Positions 1 to 5,585 of a stretch of 6,852 nt of DNA are shown piece by piece. The stretch is from assembly GCA_021162125.1 (NCBI GenBank), contig JAGGZG010000267.1:1-6852 (forward strand). Direction: 5' to 3'. Source of the DNA: Anaerolineae bacterium. Its GTDB lineage: Bacteria > Chloroflexota > Anaerolineae > JACIWR01. The notes under the pieces are model-generated. The model was not told the DNA's origin. It was given only the letters and a program-made list of their open reading frames with translations, and made no database searches. The position numbers were made by a program, and so were the translations under genes. How positions within the stretch are numbered: the first letter of the stretch is position 1; each line of letters begins with the position of its first letter.

Positions 1-53
1 GGCGCGATCCATGCATAGCCACTTTGTGAAATCTGCAAAAGTACTGTATCCTA

Positions 54-82
54 TTGACAGACAGTTTATTCTCTGTTACAAT
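54..82 (+). promoter_or_regulatory. Sigma-70-type promoter of the peptide/GNAT/radical SAM block
   Basis: The -35 box TTGACA (54-59) is separated by exactly 17 nt from the -10 box TACAAT (77-82), one mismatch from consensus. Transcription would begin near 88-90, giving an untranslated leader of about 60 nt before the 61-residue peptide gene. A second TATAAT at 112-117 lies between this promoter and the gene, but the base run 17 nt ahead of it (GGCAAT) is a poor -35, so I treat it as a possible secondary start at most. No operator-like repeat is evident. Confidence 0.75.
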
Positions 83-149
83 AGAGACGGCAATATCGGT
101 TGCAAGAACAGTATAATGCGTTACAAACGCCAGAAAGGGAGCACGAAAA

Positions 150-335
150 ATGTCTGTGAATCCCACGGAGCGGAGCAAAGAGATCGCAGCACAGGATGTG
201 TTTTCAACTCTCTCCCTTTTCCAACCCACAATAGTCCAAGCTCGGCCAGCCGTCGAGCTCGTTCAACTGCCGGACGACAACCTACCCTCGGCCGAGGAAA
301 TCGAGGACGAGCAGGACTGCGCGGCCTGCAATTGA
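150..335 (+). CDS. Small peptide with C-terminal CxxC tail, candidate RiPP precursor
   Basis: This is a 61-residue protein of no family I recognise. The ATG at 150 is preceded by AAGGGAG (135-141) with 8-nt spacing, a good ribosome site, and lies about 60 nt behind a strong promoter. Residues 1-40 are mixed, with a hydrophobic stretch around 18-40 (including LSLFQPTIVQ) that could be a leader recognised by a modifying enzyme. Residues 42-56 are strongly acidic, and the chain ends in Cys57-Ala-Ala-Cys60-Asn61, its only two cysteines. There is no signal peptide or membrane segment. An acetyltransferase and a radical SAM/SPASM protein with a PqqD-like tail follow immediately, the arrangement typical of ribosomally made, modified peptides. 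I infer that it is a substrate whose C-terminal part, probably the cysteines or flanking residues, is modified. It could instead be a small metal-binding or redox protein using the CxxC pair. The gene call is fairly firm; the role is inferred from context. Confidence 0.72.
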   Translation: MSVNPTERSKEIAAQDVFSTLSLFQPTIVQARPAVELVQLPDDNLPSAEEIEDEQDCAACN

Positions 336-349
336 CCCGCTATTTCTCG

Positions 350-874
350 ATGGAAATTCTCTCCACCAGCGATGACCGTCCCCTCGTGGTACGCCCGGCG
401 GCCCCGGCCGAGGCACCCCAGGTCATCGCCGCCGTGGACGCGGTGTGCCGCGAGCGACGGTACATGATGACCGATCGCTTTGTGCCGGGACCGGCCTGGC
501 AGGAAGCTCTGGGGATGGCCCCGCGCAGCGGGTGGAAGCTGCTGCTCGTGGCCGAGTGCGAGAAGCGCATCGTCGGCTGGTGCCGCGTCTTCGCCGAGAC
601 GGTGAGTCCCTTTGCCCGCCACGTCGCCGAAGTGGGTATCGGTGTCGTCGAGCCATACCGTGAGATCGGCATCGGCACCCATCTGCTACGCCGGGCAATA
701 CGCGCCGCGCGGGAGGCCCGCCTGGAAAAGCTGACGGCGACCGCCTTTGCCATCAACGAACGCGCGCTGAACCTCTTCATCGGACGTGGCTTCAAGGTTA
801 CTGGTCGCCGCTACCGACAATTCAACCTGGATGGTCGCTACATTGACGAATTGCTGCTGGAGCGTTTCCTGTGA
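350..874 (+). CDS. GNAT-family N-acetyltransferase
   Basis: This 174-residue, single-domain cytoplasmic protein should transfer an acyl group from acetyl-CoA to an amine. The fold is recognisable. The N-terminal strand LVVRPA opens the domain near residue 12. The CoA pyrophosphate-binding motif is R104-E-I-G-I-G109, preceded by the VGIGVVEPYR strand and followed by a helix. The later segment with N136, A139 and G147-F148 matches the usual 'N..A..lf...GF' end of RimI-like enzymes. The frame stays open back to position 11, but that stretch overlaps the peptide gene and lacks GNAT character. I therefore start at ATG 350, although no clear Shine-Dalgarno site precedes it. A TTG at 332 that overlaps the peptide stop codon (TTGA) is an alternative start, which would imply translational coupling. 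The stop overlaps the radical SAM start by 4 bases. Co-location suggests it may acetylate the peptide upstream, but the substrate cannot be read from sequence; self-resistance or an unrelated role is possible. Confidence 0.85.
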   Translation: MEILSTSDDRPLVVRPAAPAEAPQVIAAVDAVCRERRYMMTDRFVPGPAWQEALGMAPRSGWKLLLVAECEKRIVGWCRVFAETVSPFARHVAEVGIGVVEPYREIGIGTHLLRRAIRAAREARLEKLTATAFAINERALNLFIGRGFKVTGRRYRQFNLDGRYIDELLLERFL

Positions 875-2097
875 TTCACTGGCTCTCCCGACCGGCGCTC
901 ATCACCCTGGAACTGACCCCCGCCTGCACCAATCGCTGCCCCGGCTGTTTCAATCCCTTCCGGGACGAACGCAGCAGGCCGCCACTTCCGGCCAGCGAAT
1001 GGCGACGCATCCTGGAGCAGGTGTGCCCGGCCGCGCACCTGGTCAAGCTCAGCGGCGGCGAACCCACGCTGCACCCCGAGTTCGACGCCATCCTCGCCCT
1101 CATGGAAGAGTTCGACCAGCCCTTCTCGCTCTTCACCAATGCGCTGTGGGAGCGCCCCGCCCGGCTGGTGCAGCGGCTGCGCGCTATCCCCCAATTCCAC
1201 GTGGCTCTCATCTCCCTGCATGGGGTAACACCCACCGCACACGAGGCTTTCACCAGCGTACCCGGCTCGTTCGCGGAAACGATGACCAATCTGCGCTACG
1301 CCGTCCGCGCCGGACTGGCGGTGTGCCTGAGCACAGTGATCCACCGCCACAATCTCCACGAACTGGAGGAAATTGCGCGGTTGGCGGCGGAGTTGGGGAT
1401 ACGGGTGTCCTTCGCCCGTATGCTCTGCGACGAGCCTTCGCCGCTGGAGCCCACACCCGACGAACTGCGTGCCGCCGTGGCCGAGATCGAGCGCCTGCGG
1501 GCGGGCGGCTACCGCGTCAAATTCGGCAACTGCATCCCCCAATGCTTCACACCGTCTTCCTCGTCGGGATGCCTGGCAGGCGTGGCCTACTGCGCCGTCG
1601 GGCCATGGGGCGACCTGCACCCCTGCACACATTCTCCAACCGTGTGCGGCAACCTGCTGACCGGCTCACTGGCGGAGGCATGGCAGAGTCCGGCGATGCA
1701 GTCATGGCGCGCGCTGATCCCCACCGCATGTCACCGTTGTACCGCTTTTGGCCGCTGTCACGGCGGCTGCCACGCCCTCTCTGAGCTCCGTGGCACGCCA
1801 GGCGACCCGCTCATGCGCGGCCCGCTGACCTCCTGCGAACCACCTCCGCCGATTCACCTTTCCCCTGACTGGTGCCCGGTGCCCGCTTACACCGAGCTGC
1901 GCATGGAACCCTTCGGCCCCGTGCTTCTGCGCGGCAATCGCATCGTGCCCATCCAGCCGGCAATACTCCAGGTGCTGGATGCCTGCGACGGGCGCACCTC
2001 ACTCGCCGCACTGGAAAAGCACTTTGGTCACTGGGGCATAGAAGTCATCGCCGCCCTCGCTCAACGGGAAATGCTGCGTTTTGTCAGATTGCCATAG
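871..2097 (+). CDS. Radical SAM/SPASM peptide-modifying enzyme with PqqD-like C-terminal domain
   Basis: This 408-residue cytoplasmic iron-sulfur enzyme is predicted to cleave S-adenosylmethionine and modify a peptide by radical chemistry. The radical SAM cluster motif CxxxCxxC is C19, C23 and C26, and the SAM-binding GGEP motif is 62-65. The SPASM region fits the family pattern for two auxiliary clusters: C234, then G247 with C252 (Gx4C), then C287-xx-C290-x5-C296-xxx-C300, and C322. Further cysteines at 221, 225, 241 and 259 may also take part. Residues about 345-405 have the pattern of a PqqD-like domain (strands, then PAILQVLDACDG, then a helix-turn-helix ending in EMLRFV), the module that binds leader peptides in PqqA-type systems. 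The start is GTG 871, which overlaps the GNAT stop as GTGA and is preceded by GGAG (859-862) at 8-nt spacing. A terminator follows. Members of this family form Cys thioether, C-C or other crosslinks, or modify quinone or enzyme peptides; which reaction occurs here is unknown. Confidence 0.9.
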   Translation: MIHWLSRPALITLELTPACTNRCPGCFNPFRDERSRPPLPASEWRRILEQVCPAAHLVKLSGGEPTLHPEFDAILALMEEFDQPFSLFTNALWERPARLVQRLRAIPQFHVALISLHGVTPTAHEAFTSVPGSFAETMTNLRYAVRAGLAVCLSTVIHRHNLHELEEIARLAAELGIRVSFARMLCDEPSPLEPTPDELRAAVAEIERLRAGGYRVKFGNCIPQCFTPSSSSGCLAGVAYCAVGPWGDLHPCTHSPTVCGNLLTGSLAEAWQSPAMQSWRALIPTACHRCTAFGRCHGGCHALSELRGTPGDPLMRGPLTSCEPPPPIHLSPDWCPVPAYTELRMEPFGPVLLRGNRIVPIQPAILQVLDACDGRTSLAALEKHFGHWGIEVIAALAQREMLRFVRLP

Positions 2098-2129
2098 CAC
2101 AAAGTACCCCCTCTGCCAGCTTTTTCCAG

Positions 2130-2168
2130 AAGGTCTCCAGAGTTCCGTCAGGACAGGGGACCTTTTTT
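2130..2168 (+). terminator. Rho-independent terminator after the radical SAM gene
   Basis: A 9-bp stem pairs AAGGTCTCC (2130-2138) with GGGGACCTT (2156-2164), with one G-T wobble. The loop is 17 nt and the run of T continues to 2168. It lies 33 nt after the radical SAM stop codon and should end the left-hand transcript. The T tract is on the + strand only, so it serves rightward transcription. Confidence 0.72.
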
Positions 2169-2217
2169 GTGCTACACCGAGAGCGAACTCAAGCCATTCG
2201 CAAACATTACCGCAGAA

Positions 2218-2227
2218 GGGAGGTGAT
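2218..2227 (+). promoter_or_regulatory. Near-perfect ribosome binding site for the 63-residue protein
   Basis: GGGAGGTGAT matches the 16S rRNA anti-Shine-Dalgarno complement over nine consecutive bases. Its GGAGG core (2219-2223) sits 6 nt before the ATG at 2230. This site is the main reason to believe the following small gene is translated. No convincing promoter is visible between the terminator (ending at 2168) and here, so its transcript may depend on read-through. Confidence 0.6.
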
Positions 2228-2229
2228 AC

Positions 2230-2421
2230 ATGAGCAAAACCAAAAGTTCCCACTCCACCCGTTACCAGCTTGTGGCCGCCCCACTGGGGCCCACCGACCG
2301 GTGGCTCCGGTCGCTCAAGAGAAGAGGAGGTGATGCGTACCGCCGATTTTGGAACCTGGTCTACTCCCGCAACCCATTTGTGCGAAAGGAGGTGCTCTGC
2401 CCACAATTGATCCGACGGTAG
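2230..2421 (+). CDS. Small, strongly basic protein of unknown function
   Basis: This 63-residue protein is not recognised. Its ATG follows a near-perfect ribosome site, and roughly two thirds of its third codon positions are G or C. That is compatible with coding but weaker than in the large genes. It carries about 15 Lys/Arg against 3 Asp/Glu, two tryptophans (25 and 41), several tyrosines and one cysteine (57), with no signal peptide or clear membrane helix. The charge and aromatic content would suit a nucleic-acid- or ribosome-binding peptide or a cationic antimicrobial peptide; none of these is shown. Oddly, the coding sequence contains two further strong Shine-Dalgarno-like stretches (2325-2334 and 2385-2394) and two hairpins (2278-2290 and 2295-2313), and a third hairpin spans its stop codon. 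It lies alone between the terminator of the left block and the promoter of the right block, so it could also be a structured RNA or leader region mistaken for a gene. Confidence 0.45.
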   Translation: MSKTKSSHSTRYQLVAAPLGPTDRWLRSLKRRGGDAYRRFWNLVYSRNPFVRKEVLCPQLIRR

Positions 2422-2680
2422 GCTGGCAGACCTACAAACCCTCTCAAAGCAAGGAGCATCCCGTGGCTCCACAAAGAAGACCCTCTCTCAAGACCGGCTC
2501 TGGCAAGCAGCAGCGAGCCGGTCTTAGCATTCCTCCACAAGTGACGACCCGAAGCCCAGCCACAGATGGCTATTTGCATCCCAGAAGCACGTCTGATCAT
2601 ACCATACCTTGTAGCTATCGCTAGAGAAACCACAACATACGGTACGATCCCGCCCCATGGCCGGGAGTCGGGAAGATTCG
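2422..2680. other. Intergenic stretch without a convincing gene
   Basis: Between the small basic protein and the next promoter I see no gene I would defend. A GTG at 2463 has AAGGAG (2451-2456) 6 nt ahead and opens a 53-codon frame to 2624. However, only about half of its third positions are G or C, its content is low-complexity, and the ribosome site is partly buried in a 5-bp hairpin (2453-2457 with 2466-2470). The stretch contains the 11-bp inverted repeat listed separately. Its composition is less GC-biased than the flanking genes, which fits non-coding DNA or a decayed gene. Confidence 0.5.
2490..2525. repeat. Perfect 11-bp inverted repeat (hairpin)
   Basis: AAGACCGGCTC (2490-2500) and GAGCCGGTCTT (2515-2525) are exact reverse complements around a 14-nt spacer. 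As RNA this would be a stable hairpin. The following bases (AGCATTCC) are not a T tract, so it is not a standard intrinsic terminator; it could be a structural RNA element or a protein-binding site. Confidence 0.7.
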
Positions 2681-2709
2681 TTGACAAAGCATGGTAGGCG
2701 TGTTATAAT
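2681..2709 (+). promoter_or_regulatory. Perfect consensus sigma-70-type promoter of the PLD/permease operon
   Basis: TTGACA (2681-2686) and TATAAT (2704-2709) are separated by exactly 17 nt, the full consensus arrangement. Transcription should begin near 2716, leaving a leader of about 64 nt before the ATG at 2780. A consensus promoter usually means strong basal expression, so any control would most likely come from a repressor; a direct repeat lies right at the expected start site. Confidence 0.85.
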
Positions 2710-2718
2710 TTAGCGCCT

Positions 2719-2742
2719 CTTGATTGTGCGGGCTTGATTGTG
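2719..2742 (+). repeat. 10-bp tandem direct repeat at the transcription start, possible operator
   Basis: CTTGATTGTG occurs at 2719-2728 and again at 2733-2742, a spacing of 14 nt start to start. The pair begins 10 nt after the -10 box, within the first transcribed bases, where a bound repressor would block initiation. The regulatory role is inferred from position only. Confidence 0.5.
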
Positions 2743-2779
2743 TGATTTCTGGCATACCGCCTGGGAAAAGCTTATCAAC

Positions 2780-4201
2780 ATGAACAACCGGCACATTCCC
2801 CCAAAAGGGTGGAGAACGCCCAATCGTTTTTCACGGTTTGTCGTCGCTTCGCTGATCGTTGCCCTGCTCACGTTGCCACTCGCCTGCCGCCCCACACCAA
2901 TACCCACCATTGCACCGGTACCGACGACCATACCCACACCCACCCCCGACTATCTATCGCTATTTGTCCTGCCCGAAGACGGCAGCGATGTGATCCTCAA
3001 CGCCATCAACGACGCGGACGAATCCATCACCTTCGTGATGTACCTCATCACCAATCGCAACTTCATTGACGCTCTCAAGTCTGCCGAGGCGCGGGGCATC
3101 GAGGTGCGCGGCATGATGGAGCTGAACCCTTACGGCGGCGGGTCGTCTAACGTGGACGTTTTCAGCGAACTGGTCGAGGCGGGGGCCGAGATGAAATGGG
3201 ACCCCCGATCTATCAAATACCTGCACGAAAAGATGATCCTGGTAGACGGCGACTTGATGTTCGTCATGACTTGCAACATGACCAGTTCGGCCTTCACCGC
3301 CAACCGTGAGTACGGCCTCATAGACACAAACCCGGACCACATCGCCGAAGTCGTGCGCGTCTTCGAGGCCGACTGGAATCGCCAGGACCCGGCCCTGGAC
3401 AATCCCTTGCTGGTGTGGAGCCCCATCAACGCCCGCGCGGAATTGCTGGAACTGATTGACAGCGCACAGAGCAGCATTGACCTGGAACAGTCTTCGATGC
3501 TGGACCCCGAAATCGAGCAGCATTTGATTGACGCGGCACGACGCGGCGTAACGGTGCGCTACATCTCCTCGCCCAATTGGCCCATCGAGGATGACTACGA
3601 CGAGCCAGCCCGCGAGCGCATGCGTCAGGCTGGCGTGTCTGTACGCTACCTGGATGACCCCTTCGTCCATGCCAAGACCTTTCTGGTGGACGGGGTGAGG
3701 GGCTTTGTAGGCTCAGAGAACATCTCCACCAATTCGTTGAACAACAACCGCGAACTGGGGGAGATCTTCGAGGACGACGACTCGGTTGAACGACTGGCAG
3801 CCCAGTTCGAGGCGGATTGGGCCGTGGCCACCGAGGAAGCATTCCCCGTCAGCCAGCTAACCGTGCCGGAGTGCGGTTACATTGACCACCAGGACGCGCG
3901 TAAGTTCTTCTATCGTGAGGTGACGGTTGAGCTGCCAGTGCTGTATGTCTACAACAGTGGTCGGGTAGCCTGGCTCATGCCTAACGAGGACAGCGACAGC
4001 AACTTCAAAGTAGTCATCTTTCCCAGCGATTTTAGCAAGTGGCCAGAAATGCCCGACGTTTACTATGGCGGCAAGATCATTCGCGTCACGGGCCTCATTA
4101 AGAAATATCGCGGCTGGCCGGAGATCATCGTCCACAATCCAGAGGAGATCGAGATCGTAGGCGAAACCGGCCAGGAGCCAGGCCGCATGCCAGCCGATTG
4201 A
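2780..4201 (+). CDS. Secreted phospholipase D-like lipoprotein with two HKD motifs and C-terminal OB-fold-like domain
   Basis: This is a 473-residue protein predicted to be exported and lipid-anchored. The basic N-terminus is followed by a hydrophobic segment (20-35) ending at Cys36; the box is L-P-L-A-C, slightly off the classic lipobox. A flexible Pro/Thr linker covers 37-58. Two phospholipase D-fold halves follow, each with the catalytic HxKx4D: H149/K151/D156 and H297/K299/D304. The second continues to G311-S-E-N314 as in active enzymes; the first has MTCN (163-166) where GSxN is usual. Residues about 365-465 resemble an OB-fold (FKVVIFPSDF, then GGKIIRVTGLIKKYRGWPEI), a nucleic-acid- or sugar-binding type of barrel. 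PLD-fold enzymes hydrolyse phosphodiesters in lipids or DNA; with an OB-like tail a secreted nuclease is my first guess and a phospholipase the second. ATG 2780 is preferred over an upstream TTG at 2738 because the signal sequence starts right after it; its ribosome site (GGGAAAAG, 2763-2770) is weak. The first permease follows after 36 nt. Confidence 0.9.
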   Translation: MNNRHIPPKGWRTPNRFSRFVVASLIVALLTLPLACRPTPIPTIAPVPTTIPTPTPDYLSLFVLPEDGSDVILNAINDADESITFVMYLITNRNFIDALKSAEARGIEVRGMMELNPYGGGSSNVDVFSELVEAGAEMKWDPRSIKYLHEKMILVDGDLMFVMTCNMTSSAFTANREYGLIDTNPDHIAEVVRVFEADWNRQDPALDNPLLVWSPINARAELLELIDSAQSSIDLEQSSMLDPEIEQHLIDAARRGVTVRYISSPNWPIEDDYDEPARERMRQAGVSVRYLDDPFVHAKTFLVDGVRGFVGSENISTNSLNNNRELGEIFEDDDSVERLAAQFEADWAVATEEAFPVSQLTVPECGYIDHQDARKFFYREVTVELPVLYVYNSGRVAWLMPNEDSDSNFKVVIFPSDFSKWPEMPDVYYGGKIIRVTGLIKKYRGWPEIIVHNPEEIEIVGETGQEPGRMPAD

Positions 4202-4237
4202 AATTGAGCGAGCGGCGTTGAAGGCGGAGGTGAGTCT

Positions 4238-5566
4238 GTGACTACGAAAACGGTAGGGTCTACATCCCCGCAGGTAACGAAGTCAAAGCTGGTGCTCCTC
4301 ATCACCCTGGGCGTGCTGGGACTGGTCGGCTATGGCGCTTTTCTTTACTTCCTGTTCCTGAAACACGCCAGCCTGCCGGCGATGGTGGCCGTGCTCATCG
4401 CCCTGGGGTGCCTGGTCATCGTCCGGCAACTGACGCCCCAGAAACGGCGAGAGGTTATCCTCGGCTATCTGTACCTCCTGCCGGCCATGACTTTCCTCTT
4501 CACCTTCAGCTTTTTCCCCGTGGCCTACGCCATGTACATCAGCCTGCATAAGTGGCGCATCAAGAAACAGGCATATCTGGGATTGGGCAATTACCGGCAC
4601 GCGTTGGGCGAACCGAGCGGTGTCATCACTTTTTTGGTCGGTTGTCTGCTTCTCCTTGCCGCCTGGTGGGTGAGCCAACAGGACATCTGGAGCGAACGGA
4701 ACAGGTTAGTGCGTATCGCTTTGGTGGGCTTGCTGCTCCTTGGCGGACTGGCACCGTTGGTAGTGGGCGTGCCGATTATGGGGAAGACGGGCGACCCCGA
4801 CCTGTGGAACTCTCTCAAGGTCACTCTGTACTACGTCATCGGCACCGTACCTATCCAGTTGGCCATCTCGCTGGTTCTGGCTTACCTGCTCTTCCAGAAG
4901 ATCAAAGGTAAGACCACCTTCCGCATGATTTACTTTTTGCCTTACGTTACCTCACTGGTAGCTTCCTCGTCGGTGTGGGCCAAGCTCTTCAATCCCAGGG
5001 GCGGGCTGTTCAACCGGATATTGCAGGCAGTGGGTCTGCCGGCGCTGCGCTGGTTGCAGGAGCCCAGGGGCATCGGTGTGCTGCTGTTCGGCCCCGATAT
5101 CCCGTCCTGGGCTGCTGGCCCCAGTCTGGCCCAGGTGGCGGTGCTCATCTTCGTCATCTGGTTCTGGATCGGCTACGATACTACCATTTTTCTGGCCGGC
5201 CTGGGCAACATTCCCAACGAACTCTACGAGGCAGCGCGGATAGACGGGGCCAACGGTTGGGATCTATTCCGGCACATCACGTTGCCCCTCCTCTCGCCGA
5301 CGACGTTTTTCCTGACACTGGTAGCGGTCATCGGTTCTTTCAAGGCTTTTGCACACATTTTCGTCATGACCAGCACTGCAAGCGGAGGGGTTGTTGGCGG
5401 GCCGATAAAAACGAACATGACGGCGGCGATCTTTATCTACAATACATTCTACACCAACGTGCGCAACGGTTACGCTTCGGCCATCGCTTTTATACTCTTC
5501 GCCCTCATATTGGCCATCACTTTGTTCCAGAATTATTACAGCAAAAAGTGGGTCTTTTACTCGTAG
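4238..5566 (+). CDS. ABC importer permease, MalF/UgpA-type (CUT1-like), enlarged
   Basis: This 442-residue inner-membrane protein forms half of a sugar-type ABC importer channel. The family signature is the cytoplasmic EAA loop at 331-350 (E331-A-A-R-I-D-G337 through I347-x-L-P350), which docks on the ATPase. Core membrane helices lie near 76-100, 192-220, 227-247, 297-320, 349-370 and 415-432. It is longer than the usual 290-320 residues. Residues 1-72 add two hydrophobic helices (about 18-40 and 47-63), and about 124-186 add two more (128-145 and 158-180) between the GLGNY segment and the NSLKVTLYY helix. E. coli MalF likewise has N-terminal helices and a large loop, but the second insertion here is hydrophobic. 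GTG 4238 follows GGAGG (4226-4230) with 7-nt spacing. The second permease starts 19 nt after its stop, so the pair is surely co-expressed. The substrate cannot be told from sequence; sugars, glycerol-3-phosphate or glycerophosphodiesters are typical of the family. Confidence 0.92.
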   Translation: MTTKTVGSTSPQVTKSKLVLLITLGVLGLVGYGAFLYFLFLKHASLPAMVAVLIALGCLVIVRQLTPQKRREVILGYLYLLPAMTFLFTFSFFPVAYAMYISLHKWRIKKQAYLGLGNYRHALGEPSGVITFLVGCLLLLAAWWVSQQDIWSERNRLVRIALVGLLLLGGLAPLVVGVPIMGKTGDPDLWNSLKVTLYYVIGTVPIQLAISLVLAYLLFQKIKGKTTFRMIYFLPYVTSLVASSSVWAKLFNPRGGLFNRILQAVGLPALRWLQEPRGIGVLLFGPDIPSWAAGPSLAQVAVLIFVIWFWIGYDTTIFLAGLGNIPNELYEAARIDGANGWDLFRHITLPLLSPTTFFLTLVAVIGSFKAFAHIFVMTSTASGGVVGGPIKTNMTAAIFIYNTFYTNVRNGYASAIAFILFALILAITLFQNYYSKKWVFYS

Positions 5567-5585
5567 GGGAGGGGAGAGGAGAGGA

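Noticed and set aside
11..349. Long open extension of the acetyltransferase frame back to an ATG at 11
   Set aside because: It runs through the promoter and the peptide gene in another frame, has no GNAT character, and its ATG lies upstream of the likely transcription start.
838..1632. 264-codon frame on the - strand inside the radical SAM gene
   Set aside because: Antisense frames of this length are common in GC-rich genes; the + strand carries complete radical SAM and SPASM motifs.
2097..2172. Possible antiterminator pairing of GCACAAA (2097-2103) with TTTGTGC (2166-2172)
   Set aside because: The arms match, but the pairing is long-range and interrupted, and it starts at the last base of the radical SAM stop codon; likely chance or a minor extension of the terminator.
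2333..2410. 25-codon frame starting inside the basic protein gene behind AGGAGG
   Set aside because: The AGGAGG core is only 2 nt from the ATG, too close for normal initiation, and no family is recognisable; kept only as part of a finding.
2463..2624. 53-codon frame from GTG with an AAGGAG site
   Set aside because: Third-position GC is only about half, the sequence is low-complexity, and a perfect inverted repeat lies within it.
2960..3670. 236-codon frame on the - strand inside the PLD-fold gene
   Set aside because: It is a composition shadow of the + strand gene, which has both catalytic motifs intact.
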